Assembly (NCBI RefSeq): GCF_030264295.1
Contig: NZ_CP127173.1
Location: forward strand, 9,989,501-10,053,500
Source of the DNA: Amycolatopsis nalaikhensis
GTDB taxonomy: Bacteria > Actinomycetota > Actinomycetes > Mycobacteriales > Pseudonocardiaceae
DNA: 64,000 bases
Direction of reading: 5' to 3'
A model generated the notes under the pieces. That model was not told the origin of the DNA. It saw nothing but the letters and a program-made list of their open reading frames with translations, and made no database searches. This document shows, piece by piece, positions 50,221 to 59,308 of this stretch; the first letter of the stretch is position 1, and the number at the start of each line of letters is the position of its first letter. The translations under genes and the position numbers were made by a program.

Positions 50221-50245
50221 CGTGCTCGGCGCTAACGTGCAGCGC

Positions 50246-50905
50246 GTGGCCAAGAGCGAGGAAACGCGGTCCCTGATCGTCACGACCGCGATGCGGCTGT
50301 TCACCGAGAACGGCTACGACCGCACGACGATGCGCGCGATCGCCGCCGAAGCGGGGGTCTCCGTCGGGAACGCGTACTACTACTTCTCGTCGAAGGAACA
50401 GCTCATCCAGGGCTTCTACGACGAGATCGCCCGGCAGCACCTCGCCGCCGCGCGCCCGCTGCTGGACCGCGAGACCGGCTTCGCGGCCCGCCTGAAAGAC
50501 GTGCTGCTGTGCTGGCTCGACATCGCCGAGCCCTACCACCGCTTCGGCACGCAGTTCTTCGTCAACGCGGCCGACCCGGAGTCGCCGCTGAGCCCGTTCA
50601 GCGACGACTCCTCGGCCGCCCGCGACGCGTCGATCGGCCTCATGCGCGAGGTCGTCGACGGCTCCGACGTCAAGCTCGACCCCGAACTGCGGGCGCAGCT
50701 GCCCGAGCTGCTGTGGCTCTACCAGATGGGCGTGGTGCTGTTCTGGGTCCACGACCGCTCGGCCGGGACGAAGCGCAGCCGGATGCTGGTCGAGCGCAGC
50801 GTCCCGCTGCTGGCGAAGCTGGCCGCACTCTCCCGGCTGCGGGTGTTCCGGCCGGTCAGCCGGGAGATCGTCGACCTGATCCAGGACCTCGCCAAGCGGG
50901 ATTGA
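50246..50905 (+). CDS. TetR/AcrR-family transcriptional regulator
   Basis: A 219-residue regulator. The N-terminal helix-turn-helix occupies about residues 1-50 (EETRSLIVTTAMRLFTENGYDRTTMRAIAAEAGVSVGNAYYYF). The C-terminal ligand domain is all-helical. GTG at 50246, 50237 and 50222 are candidate starts; 50246 is conventional. Probable operator: the TTGAAC palindromes at 49740 and 49774. Its last 50 bp overlap the convergent methyltransferase gene. Confidence 0.88.
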   Translation: MAKSEETRSLIVTTAMRLFTENGYDRTTMRAIAAEAGVSVGNAYYYFSSKEQLIQGFYDEIARQHLAAARPLLDRETGFAARLKDVLLCWLDIAEPYHRFGTQFFVNAADPESPLSPFSDDSSAARDASIGLMREVVDGSDVKLDPELRAQLPELLWLYQMGVVLFWVHDRSAGTKRSRMLVERSVPLLAKLAALSRLRVFRPVSREIVDLIQDLAKRD

Positions 50906-52137
50906 CCGCCCGGAAGTACAGGAACCGCGGCTTCGTCCGCAGGTTCGCCGCCCACTCCGGGTCGGCCTCGTCGGCTTCGGCCACCGGCATCGGCTCGGCC
51001 AGGCGGTCGACGGCGAACCCGGCGTCGCGGACCGCCTGGAACGTCCAGCTCAGCGGACGGCGGTAGAACCGCACGACCTGTCCGGGCGGGAACTCGTCTT
51101 CGAGCAGCTCCACCTCGAAGTAGTTCTCCTTCCCGAACCAGCGCCAGTCCTCGCCCGGGTGGTGCACCGAGAACACCAGCACCCCGCCGGGTTTCAGGAC
51201 GCGGCGGAACTCCGCCAACGTCGGGCCCCAGTCCTTCACGTAGTGGAGCACCAGCGACGCCGTGAGCACGTCGACAGACCCGGACTCCACCGGCAGCGGC
51301 CGCGTGATGTCGGCGACCTCGAACCGGGCGACGTCGCCGAACTTCCGGCGCGCGACGGCGACCATGCCCGCGCTCGCGTCCACGCCCACGACGTCCGCGC
51401 CGCGCTCGGCCAGGAGCGCGCTGAGGTGCCCGGCCGCGCAGCCGACGTCCAGGACGCGCTTGCCCGCGACATCCCCGGCGAGGTCCAGGATCGCGGGCCG
51501 GTCGTAGAGGACGTTCGTGACGGACTTCTCGGCGTGCTCGGCGTAGGCCTCGCTGTGGCCGTCGTACTGCTCGGCCCGGGCGCGGCCGAGGATCTCCTCG
51601 ACCACCTCGGTCTTGGCGTCGGCGTAGTTCTGGATGTACTTCCACGTCTTCGCGGCGAGCTCGCGCTTCTTCGCCGCGTACAGCGCCAGCTCTTCCGGGT
51701 GCGACCGGAGCCGGTCGCGGAAGAGCCGGTAGCGCGGTGTCTGGCCGTTGCCCGGCGAATACACGTGGAGGTTGATGTTCGTGTCCGGGCCCTTGAAGCA
51801 GCGGTGCTTCTCCCAGTCCGGCTCGCGGATGACGAGCCGGTAGCCCGCCGCCTCCAGCGCCGGGAGGTAGGCGTCCTCGTCGTCGGTGTCCGGCACCTCC
51901 AGGAGGATGTCGACGATCGGCTTGGCGCACAGCCCCGGCACCGACGTCGAGCCGACGTGCTCGAGGACGAGCACCCGCTCCCCCAGCACGCCGCGGATCC
52001 GCTCGGCTTCGCGTTCGAAGAGCTCCGGCCACCGCGGGTCGTAGTCGACGAGCGTGACGGTCGAGTTGAGCTTCCGGCGCGTCGCCGACCCAGCCGTCCT
52101 GGATTTGCTCGTCGCTCAACGCTTCTTGGCTGGTCAT
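50856..52137 (-). pseudogene. GrpB-family nucleotidyltransferase fused to SAM methyltransferase, with a +1 frameshift
   Basis: The product would have about 426 residues. N-terminal part: GrpB/UPF0157 nucleotidyltransferase-like domain (VLEHVGSTSVPGLCAKPIVDI...HLHVYSPG-type), then class I methyltransferase motif VLDVGCAAGHLSALLAERGADVVGVDAS and LHYVKDWGPTLAEF. The first 20 residues (MTSQEALSDEQIQDGWVGDAP) are in a different frame from KLNSTVTLVDYDPRWPELF onward; the switch lies near 52070-52076 and needs one base removed. The span is 1282 bp, 3n+1. No start lies in the downstream frame before GTG at 51989. Reading errors are the likely cause. Confidence 0.8.
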
Positions 52138-52200
52138 TCCGGTAGACCCCCTTCTCGAAGGCAGTCCGCCAGAATATCGGACCTTGTCCAGGGGTTTTCG

Positions 52201-53058
52201 TCAGTCGATCGGCAGCGGCAGCAGGTTCCCGGTCGCTTCGCGCAACGCGTCGCGCATCGCCGCCCGCGGTGCCGGGCGGCCGGTGAAGTGCTCGGCCTGC
52301 CCGAACGCCTGGTGCAGCAACATGTCCAGGCCGGTCGCCAGCCGTCCGCCGCGCTCGGCGACCGCTTCGGCCAGCGGCGTCGGCCACGGGTGGTAGATGA
52401 CGTCGAGGACGTGCGCGACCGCCGCGAGGTCGGCCACGTGCGGGACGACCGCGTCCGGCGGGACGGTGTTCACCAGCACCGCGGCTGCGCCCGCCAACGC
52501 CGCGAAGTCCGTGTCAGCCCAGCGAAGCACGTCGACGTCGAGCGAAGCCCGCTTCGCCGCGTCGAGGGTTTCCGCGGCCCGCGCGGGATCCCGGACGACC
52601 AGGCGCACCTGCCGCACCCCGAGGGCCGCGAGGCCGACGACCGATGCGGCCGCCGTGCCGCCCGCGCCGAGCACGACCGCGGTGTCCGACGGCGCCGGTT
52701 CGTAACCGCCCGCCGCGCGCAGGGCACCCGTGACGCCGTCGACGTCCGTGCAGTCCGCCAGCCAGCCCTTCGCCGTGCGCACCAGGGTGTTGGCCGCGCC
52801 GACGGCGGCCGCGCGCGGCGTCACCTCGTCCGCGTGGTCCAGCGCCGCGCGCTTGCCCGGCATGGTGACCGAGAGGCCGGCCCACTCCGGGCCGAGGCCG
52901 TCGACCAGGCCTGGCAGCTCGTCGGCGCCGGTTTCGATGCGCTCGTAGGTCCAGCCGCTCAGGCCGAGCGCGGCGAACGCGGCGCCGTGCAGCACCGGCG
53001 ACAGCGAGTGCGCCACCGGCTTGCCCAGCACGGCGGCCTTCCGGGGTTCAGATGACAC
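52201..53058 (-). CDS. aroE: Shikimate dehydrogenase (AroE)
   Basis: A 285-residue NADPH enzyme. N-terminal shikimate-binding SLSPVLHGAAF, SVTMPGKRAAL (catalytic Lys) and TDVDG (Asp); NADP loop VVLGAGGTAAASV, and the C-terminal LDMLLHQAFGQ. GTG start overlaps the mltG stop by 11 bp. It completes the shikimate pathway apart from DAHP synthase and AroA, which are not in the window. Confidence 0.95.
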   Translation of the reverse strand: MSSEPRKAAVLGKPVAHSLSPVLHGAAFAALGLSGWTYERIETGADELPGLVDGLGPEWAGLSVTMPGKRAALDHADEVTPRAAAVGAANTLVRTAKGWLADCTDVDGVTGALRAAGGYEPAPSDTAVVLGAGGTAAASVVGLAALGVRQVRLVVRDPARAAETLDAAKRASLDVDVLRWADTDFAALAGAAAVLVNTVPPDAVVPHVADLAAVAHVLDVIYHPWPTPLAEAVAERGGRLATGLDMLLHQAFGQAEHFTGRPAPRAAMRDALREATGNLLPLPID

Positions 53059-55267
53059 CGCGTTGCCTGGCCAGGTCCCGGTTCCTGTTGTGCTCGTCGT
53101 TCGTCACCGCGAAGCAGGACAGGCCGTTCTTCTCGCACTTGACGAAGTAGACCCAGTCCCCGGCCACCGGGTGCACGGCCGCCTGGATGGCGTCCGCGCT
53201 CGGCACCGAGATCGGCGTCGGCGGCAGCCCGGTGTTCTTGTAGGTGTTGTAGGCACCGGACTTGACGCGGTCGGCTTCGTCCGTCAGCAGTGTCGGCCGG
53301 TCGAGCACGTAGTTGACCGTGGAGTCCATCTGCAGCCGCATGTTGATCGCCAGCCGGTTGTAGATCACCCGCGACAGCTTGCCGAAGTCGGCCTTCACGG
53401 CCTCGCGCTCGATGATCGAGGCGATGATCAGCGTCTGGTACGGCGTCATGCCGGGGCCGGTCGACTGCGGGCTCAGCCCGGCGTTCTGGATCGCCTCGGT
53501 GGAGGAACGCACCAGCTGCCCGAGGATCTCCTGGGCGGTCGCGCCCGGCCGGACGTCGTAGAGCCCCGGCGCGATCAGGCCCTCCAGCCTGCGGTCCTTG
53601 CGGTCGGCCTTGTTGGCGGGCTCGATCGCCCAGTCCGGGACGCCGAGCGCCTTGAGGTCCGCCGCGTCGACGGCCTTGCGCAGGTCGTCGGCGGAGACGC
53701 AGGTGCTCTTGCCGTTCAGCTGCGCGCACGACGCCTTCGCCATCAGGCTGTACACGCCGGGCGTGACCTTGCCGTCGGGCTGGGTGATGTCGTCGAACTG
53801 CGTGTACGGCCGGATTTCCAGCTGCCCGACGCGCGAGCCGGCGGCGGTGATCCGGTCGACGGCGCTGGCGCCGGACATGTGCGACTTCATCACGTAGAAG
53901 CCGTGCTGGATCCGGGCCAGCTTCGGGTTGTCCTCGCCGGCCTTCACGAAGGCCTTGCCGCTGGCGACGATGCCCGCCGAGGCGAGCTTCGCGCCGATCG
54001 CCGACGTCGAGTCGCCGTCGTCGACCTGGAACAGCACGTCGCCGTCGCCGGAGCCTTCGAAGTCCTCGTAGCCGAAGATCTTGGTGAAGCCGTAGTAGGC
54101 GCCGCCGGCGAGCAGCACGATCACGACGAGCGCGGCGACCCAGCCGAACGCGCGCTTGCCCTTCTTCTTGCGGGGCTTGGCCGGCTCGTCTTCGTAGTCG
54201 TCGTACTCGTCGTATTCAGCGTCGTCGTAGTCCGCGTACTCGTCGTCGTACTCGTCGTACTCCGCGTACTCGTCGTCCTCGGCGAAGAACTCGCCGGGCT
54301 CTTCGTGCGCCGGTTCCGGCGGGGCCTGGGCGGGGATGATGTCGGTCGGCGGTTCCTCGCGTACCGGCGGGGGCGGCGGGCGGCGCCGCCGGGGCGGCTC
54401 CAGACCGGGTTCGGGCACGCCGACAGACCGGTCACCCGGCTGGACGGGCCGCCGCGGGGGTTCCGGCGCCCCGCGCCGGGGGTCGGCGTCGGGGTCGAGG
54501 GCCGCGCGACGGCGGCGCGATTCGGCGGATTCGCCCTGGTCGGGCGCGGGACGACGTCGACCGGCGGGCGGCTCAACGGCTTCGACCGGCTCAGGCGCGC
54601 CACGACGACGACCAGCGGGCGGCTCGACCGCTTCGACCGGCTCGGGCTCGGCCCGGCGGCGGCGCCGCGGGACCGGCGCTTCGTCCGGCGTGCCCCGGAG
54701 ACGGGCGGCCTGCGCTTCGGCGGCCTCGTCCAGGTCGCGCATCGCCTGCTGACGGCGGGCCGCGTCGGCCTCGGCCAGCTCTTCGGGACTCGGGCGGCGA
54801 CGGCGGGCGTCCGCCGCCTCGTCCGGCTGCGGTGCGGGACGGCGGCGGCGCGGCTGCTCCTCGGGGACCGCGCGGCGGCTCCCGGGGTCGGCGGCGTCCG
54901 GCGCCGCGCGGCGGCGACGCGGAGCCGGGGGTTGCGCGTCGGCACCGTCGTCGAGGCCGTGGCGGGCGCGGGCCGGGCCCGAGGGCTCCGCCTCGCGCGG
55001 GTCGAACTCGTCGTCGGCCGGGGGCAGTGGGGCCGGGGGTTCCAGGCGACGGCGACGGCCGGTGGGCGGCGCGTCGTACCCGGGCTGCGCCCGACGGGAC
55101 GGCTGCGGCAGCTCGTGCGGGCCGCTGTGGCGCGCGGGCTGCTCGTGGTAGCCGCTCGAGCGCGGGTCGGCGCGACGCGGCGCGGGCCGGGACGGCGGCG
55201 GCGTGGCCGGTCCCGGTTCGCGCAGGCGCCTGCGCCCGCGTGAAGGCTCAGGTGGCAGCTCGTTCAT
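53048..55267 (-). CDS. mltG: Endolytic murein transglycosylase MltG (YceG-like)
   Basis: A 739-residue protein, twice the usual size. The first 368 residues are cytosolic and disordered, rich in Arg/Pro/Ala with repeated RRRRxAPD-type units, then an acidic Tyr/Asp stretch (about 325-355). One membrane helix follows at about 372-395 (AFGWVAALVVIVLLAGGAYYGF). The outside part has LysM-like and YceG domains; the catalytic Glu is in IASIIEREAVKADFG, near residue 620, followed by VIYNRLA. It cuts nascent glycan strands, ending polymerisation. Confidence 0.92.
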   Translation of the reverse strand: MNELPPEPSRGRRRLREPGPATPPPSRPAPRRADPRSSGYHEQPARHSGPHELPQPSRRAQPGYDAPPTGRRRRLEPPAPLPPADDEFDPREAEPSGPARARHGLDDGADAQPPAPRRRRAAPDAADPGSRRAVPEEQPRRRRPAPQPDEAADARRRRPSPEELAEADAARRQQAMRDLDEAAEAQAARLRGTPDEAPVPRRRRRAEPEPVEAVEPPAGRRRGAPEPVEAVEPPAGRRRPAPDQGESAESRRRRAALDPDADPRRGAPEPPRRPVQPGDRSVGVPEPGLEPPRRRRPPPPPVREEPPTDIIPAQAPPEPAHEEPGEFFAEDDEYAEYDEYDDEYADYDDAEYDEYDDYEDEPAKPRKKKGKRAFGWVAALVVIVLLAGGAYYGFTKIFGYEDFEGSGDGDVLFQVDDGDSTSAIGAKLASAGIVASGKAFVKAGEDNPKLARIQHGFYVMKSHMSGASAVDRITAAGSRVGQLEIRPYTQFDDITQPDGKVTPGVYSLMAKASCAQLNGKSTCVSADDLRKAVDAADLKALGVPDWAIEPANKADRKDRRLEGLIAPGLYDVRPGATAQEILGQLVRSSTEAIQNAGLSPQSTGPGMTPYQTLIIASIIEREAVKADFGKLSRVIYNRLAINMRLQMDSTVNYVLDRPTLLTDEADRVKSGAYNTYKNTGLPPTPISVPSADAIQAAVHPVAGDWVYFVKCEKNGLSCFAVTNDEHNRNRDLARQRGVI

Positions 55268-55764
55268 CGGTCTCCCTCCCGGGCGCGGTGCGCAGCGGCG
55301 GCGTCGATCCAGGCCTGCAGGATCTCCACGGCGGCGGCCTGGTCGACCACCGCGCGCTGCTTGCGGCCTTTGACCCCGCGCTGGGAGAGGATGCGGGATG
55401 CGGTGACCGTGGTCAGCCGCTCGTCGCCCAGCCGGACCGGCACGGGCGCTATCCGCCCGGCCAGGCGTTCAGAATACGCGATCGCCAGCTCGGCCGCCGG
55501 GCCCTGCCGGTTGGCGAGCGTTCTCGGCAGCCCCACGATCACCTCGACCACCTCGTGCTCGGTGACGAGGGCGGCCAGCTGGTCCAGATCACTGTCGTCG
55601 GTCGCATCGCGGGAGAGGGTAACCAATGGCGACGCCAGCATGGGGGCCGGATCGCTCAGCGCCACCCCGACCCGGACGGATCCGACATCGACGCCGAGCC
55701 GACGGCCGCGCCCCGGATCGCCCTCTCCGGGCCGGTCCGGGGCGCGGTTTCCGCGGTTAACCAA
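55264..55764 (-). CDS. ruvX: Holliday junction resolvase-like RuvX/YqgF
   Basis: RNase H-like fold, about 166 residues. RLGVDVGSVRVGVALSDP (catalytic Asp), VGLPRTLANRQGPAA, RLGDERLTTVTASRIL (second Asp/Glu), and VDQAAAVEILQAW with the last Asp. The start is unclear: no ATG or GTG fits before the Asp motif; TTG at 55764 gives a conventional length and overlaps the alaS stop by 8 bp, but in-frame codons up to 55827 exist. Involved in pre-16S rRNA processing in E. coli. Confidence 0.85.
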   Translation of the reverse strand: MVNRGNRAPDRPGEGDPGRGRRLGVDVGSVRVGVALSDPAPMLASPLVTLSRDATDDSDLDQLAALVTEHEVVEVIVGLPRTLANRQGPAAELAIAYSERLAGRIAPVPVRLGDERLTTVTASRILSQRGVKGRKQRAVVDQAAAVEILQAWIDAAAAHRAREGDR

Positions 55765-58417
55765 TGCCGGCAATCGCCGAACGCAGCGCCGTGACCGCCT
55801 CGGCCGCGCCGGCCGGGTTCGTGCCACCGCCCTGGGCCATGTCGGGCTTGCCGCCGCCCCGGCCGCCGATCTTCTCGGCGAACGACGGGACGAGCTTGCC
55901 CGCGGCGATGCCCTTGTCCTGGGCCGCCTTGGTCGTCGCGACGACGAAGCTCAGCTTCTCGCCGGACGGCGAGAACAGCGCCACCACGCCGGGCCGCGAG
56001 CCGAGCCGGCCGCGGATGTCGGAGGCGAGGGCGCGCAGGCCGTTGCCGTCGACGTCCGGGACGACTTCGGCCACCACCGTGACGCCGCCGATCTCCTGGG
56101 CCTTGTCGACCAGGGCACCCGCCGAGCCCAGCACCTGCTGGGTCTTGAGCTGCGCGATCTCCTTCTCGGCGTTCTTCAGCCGGGTCAGGACGTCGTCGAT
56201 GCGGCCGGGCAGCTGGTCCGACGGCACCTTGAAGGTGTTCGCCAGCTGCGACACCAGCAGCTGCTCCTTGCGGACGTACTTCAGCGCGTCCGTGCCGACC
56301 AGCGCCTCGACGCGGTGCACGCCCGAGCCGATGGAGGCGTCGGAGACGAGCTTGACCAGGCCGAGCTGGCCGATCCGCTCGACGTGCGTGCCACCGCAGA
56401 GCTCGCGCGAGTAGTCGCCCATGTCGACCACGCGGACGTCGTTGCCGTACTTCTCGCCGAACAGCGCGACCGCGCCGAGCTCGAGGGCCTTGTCCTTGGT
56501 CGTGGTGTAGCTCTGCACCTCGACGTTGGTCTGCAGGTAGTCGTTGACCTCCTGCTCGACCTCGGTCAGCACGTCCGCCGACACCGAGCCCGGCGTGGTG
56601 AAGTCGAACCGCATGCGGCCCGGCGAGTTCAGCGAGCCCGCCTGCGCCGCGCGCTTGCCGTACGCGCCGCGCACAGCCGCGTGCACCAGGTGCGTCGCGG
56701 AGTGCGAACGCTCGATGGACAGGCGGCGGTGCGCGTCGACCGAGCCGGTCAGCTTCGTGTCCAGGCCGACCTCGCCGTCGACCACCTCGACGCGGTGCAC
56801 GAACAGGCCGGGGACGATCTTCTGGACGTCCAGGACCTTCAGCTCGACGCCGTCGCCGACCAGCACGCCGGTGTCGGCGACCTGGCCACCGCTCTCGGCG
56901 TAGAACGGCGTCCGGTCGAGGACCAGCTCCGCCTTCTTGCCCGCGGACACGCTGCGCACCGGCTGCCCGTCTTCGAGCAGCGCGACGACCGTCGCCTCGG
57001 CCTGCAGGTCGGTGTAGCCGAGGAACTCCGTTTCGCCGTGCTGCTCCAGGACCTTGCGGTACTCCGAGAGGTCGCCGTGGCCGGTCTTGCGGGCCGCCGC
57101 GTCCGCCTTCGCACGGGTCCGCTGCTCGTTCATGAGCGTGCGGAAGCCCTCTTCGTCGACGGTCAGGCCCTGCTCGGCCGCCATCTCCAGGGTCAGGTCG
57201 ATCGGGAAGCCGTAGGTGTCGTGCAGCTGGAACGCCTTGTCGCCGGCCAGCACGTCGCCGCCGCCGCGCTTGGTCTCCTCGGCCGCCATGTCGAAGATGC
57301 GCGAGCCGGAGGTCAGGGTCGAGAGGAACGCCTCCTCCTCGATCCGGACGACCTCGTTGATGCGGTCGAAGCCGGAGACCAGCTCGGGGTAGGTCGGGCC
57401 CATCGTGTCGCGCACGACCTTCGCGAACTCCTGCAGCACCGGCTCCTGCACGCCCAGCAGGCGCGTGGAGCGGATGATGCGGCGCAGCAGGCGGCGCAGC
57501 ACGTAGCCGCGGCCGTCGTTGCCCGGGGTGACGCCGTCGCCGATCAGCAGGACGCCGGTGCGGGCGTGGTCGGCGATGACGCGGAAGCGGACGTCGTCGG
57601 CGTGGTTGCTGCCGTAGCGGCGGCCCGAGAACTCCTCCGCGCGGCCGATCACCGGGCGCACGAGGTCGGTCTCGTAGACGTTCTCGACGCCCTGCAGGAT
57701 CGTCGCGACGCGCTCGACGCCCATGCCGGTGTCGATGTTCTTCTTCGGCAACTCGCCGATCGGCTTGTGGCCCAGCTTCGGGCTCAAGTCGCCGCGGACG
57801 TCCTGCATGAAGACGAGGTTCCAGATCTCGATGTAGCGGTCCTCGTCCGCGACCGGGCCGCCCTCGCGGCCGTACGCCGGGCCGCGGTCGTAGTAGATCT
57901 CCGAGCAGGGACCACCGGGACCGGGCACACCCATGTCCCAGTAGTTGTCCTTGCCGTCGCGGGACTGGATCCGCTCGCCGGGCAGGCCGGTGAGCTTGCG
58001 CCACAGCCCGGCCGCCTCGGAGTCGTCGTTGTAGACGGTCGCCCAGATGCGATCGGGGTCGAGGCCGTAGCCGCCTTCGCTCTGGGGCTTGGTGATCAGC
58101 TCCCAGGCGTACTCGATGGCGCCTTCCTTGAAGTAGTCGCCGAAGGAGAAGTTGCCGGCCATCTGGAAGAACGTGTTGTGCCGGGTGGTCTTGCCGACCT
58201 CGTCGATGTCCGGCGTGCGCACGCACTTCTGGACGGAGGTCGCGCGCGGGTACGGCGGCGGCGCCTCACCGAGGAAGTACGGCTTGAACTGCACCATGCC
58301 GGCATTGACGAACAGCAGGTTCGGGTCGTCGAGGATCAGCGGCGCGCTCGGCACGCGCGTGTGGCCCTTGCTCTCGAAATGGCGCAGGAAACGATCGGTG
58401 ATTTCGTGTGTGTCCAC
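55757..58417 (-). CDS. alaS: Alanyl-tRNA synthetase (AlaS)
   Basis: An 886-residue class II synthetase. Catalytic N-terminal domain motifs: VQKCVRTPDIDEVG, TTRHNTFFQMAGNFSFGDYFK and GVERVATILQGVENVYETD. The editing domain carries HSATHLVHAAVR (HxxxH) and ELCGGTHVERIG (Cys/His) as the zinc-like site. The C-terminal C-Ala end is present. GTG start. It is first in alaS-ruvX-mltG-aroE. Confidence 0.96.
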   Translation of the reverse strand: MDTHEITDRFLRHFESKGHTRVPSAPLILDDPNLLFVNAGMVQFKPYFLGEAPPPYPRATSVQKCVRTPDIDEVGKTTRHNTFFQMAGNFSFGDYFKEGAIEYAWELITKPQSEGGYGLDPDRIWATVYNDDSEAAGLWRKLTGLPGERIQSRDGKDNYWDMGVPGPGGPCSEIYYDRGPAYGREGGPVADEDRYIEIWNLVFMQDVRGDLSPKLGHKPIGELPKKNIDTGMGVERVATILQGVENVYETDLVRPVIGRAEEFSGRRYGSNHADDVRFRVIADHARTGVLLIGDGVTPGNDGRGYVLRRLLRRIIRSTRLLGVQEPVLQEFAKVVRDTMGPTYPELVSGFDRINEVVRIEEEAFLSTLTSGSRIFDMAAEETKRGGGDVLAGDKAFQLHDTYGFPIDLTLEMAAEQGLTVDEEGFRTLMNEQRTRAKADAAARKTGHGDLSEYRKVLEQHGETEFLGYTDLQAEATVVALLEDGQPVRSVSAGKKAELVLDRTPFYAESGGQVADTGVLVGDGVELKVLDVQKIVPGLFVHRVEVVDGEVGLDTKLTGSVDAHRRLSIERSHSATHLVHAAVRGAYGKRAAQAGSLNSPGRMRFDFTTPGSVSADVLTEVEQEVNDYLQTNVEVQSYTTTKDKALELGAVALFGEKYGNDVRVVDMGDYSRELCGGTHVERIGQLGLVKLVSDASIGSGVHRVEALVGTDALKYVRKEQLLVSQLANTFKVPSDQLPGRIDDVLTRLKNAEKEIAQLKTQQVLGSAGALVDKAQEIGGVTVVAEVVPDVDGNGLRALASDIRGRLGSRPGVVALFSPSGEKLSFVVATTKAAQDKGIAAGKLVPSFAEKIGGRGGGKPDMAQGGGTNPAGAAEAVTALRSAIAGIG

Positions 58418-58490
58418 GGGTCAGTCCTTGTGCTGGTGACGACGAACGGGGTCGGGCGGCGGCGGCGAAGGGTTTCCGGGCAGGCCCGGA

Positions 58491-58796
58491 TCAGCCCTCC
58501 GCCCGGCGAGCTCGCCGGACCGGGCGCCGGGCGGCAGCCGCGTGCCGTCCTTCGGCGCGGGGCGCCGAGACGCCCGTCCGCTCCTCGACCATGTCGTGCA
58601 ACTCCTGCTCCCGCTCGTTCATGCCCGCGCGCACCTCCGCGCCGAACGAACCCACGGCGCCCGCCAGCTCGCGCACGGCGTCCCCCAGGTTCGATGCTAA
58701 CCCGGCCGGGGTGGCCTGACGAGCGGTTTCGGCGGCCTTGCGGGACAGCGCGACGCCGGCGACCACGCCGACGCCGAGCCAGAACAGCCGCCTCAT
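58491..58796 (-). CDS. Small single-helix membrane protein (DUF6167-like)
   Basis: 101 residues: one N-terminal hydrophobic helix (MRRLFWLGVGVVAGVALSRK) then a helical, partly coiled-coil stretch (ELAGAVGSFGAEVRAGMNEREQELHDMVEERTG) and a basic tail. In related actinobacteria a gene of this kind sits between alaS and the DUF948 gene. ATG start overlaps the stop of its upstream partner (ATGA). Confidence 0.75.
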   Translation of the reverse strand: MRRLFWLGVGVVAGVALSRKAAETARQATPAGLASNLGDAVRELAGAVGSFGAEVRAGMNEREQELHDMVEERTGVSAPRAEGRHAAAARRPVRRARRAEG

Positions 58797-59179
58797 TTGC
58801 CGGCCTTCTTCGCGGCCTTGAGCGCGCTCTTCTTCTTGCGCGCCTTGATCGCCTTGCTGATGCCGTAGGACAGCGCCGCGGTCTTGACCAGCGGGCCGCC
58901 CAGCGTCGCGGTGAACACCGACGTCAGCGCGGAGACGTTCCCGGTGACGGCCTGGGCGTTCGATGTGATGCCGTCGACCCGCTCCAGCTGGGTGTTCACG
59001 TGGGTGATGGTCTGGTTCGCGCCGATCAGCAGCGGGTCGGTGTTGCTGTTGGTGCGCTCGATCGCCTCGGTGGCCGCGTCCAGCGTCTTGCCGAGCTTGA
59101 TCAGCGGGATCGCCAGCAGGACGACCAGCACCACGAATGCTCCTGCGGCGATCAACGCGGCGATCTGCCCTGCCGACAC
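58793..59179 (-). CDS. DUF948-family membrane protein
   Basis: 128 residues from GTG at 59179 (GAGGAGGG directly upstream); an earlier GTG at 59197 is possible. One N-terminal membrane helix (IAALIAAGAFVVLVVLLAIPLIKL), then a DUF948-like helical stretch (LDAATEAIERTNSN...ANQTITHVNTQLERVDGIT) and a lysine-rich C terminus (KARKKKSALKAAKKAGK). DUF948 proteins often accompany methyl-accepting or coiled-coil systems; the function is unknown. Confidence 0.82.
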   Translation of the reverse strand: MSAGQIAALIAAGAFVVLVVLLAIPLIKLGKTLDAATEAIERTNSNTDPLLIGANQTITHVNTQLERVDGITSNAQAVTGNVSALTSVFTATLGGPLVKTAALSYGISKAIKARKKKSALKAAKKAGK

Positions 59180-59308
59180 GGGCCCTCCTCGGTTCACGGG
59201 TCTTGGGTGCCGATGAGGTTACCGCCTGGCCGGGTCCCCGACCGTGTCACCCCGTCGCGCCCGGAAAACCCTTCGCCCCGGGTCGCCGCGGGGCGGTACA
59301 CCTGGGCG

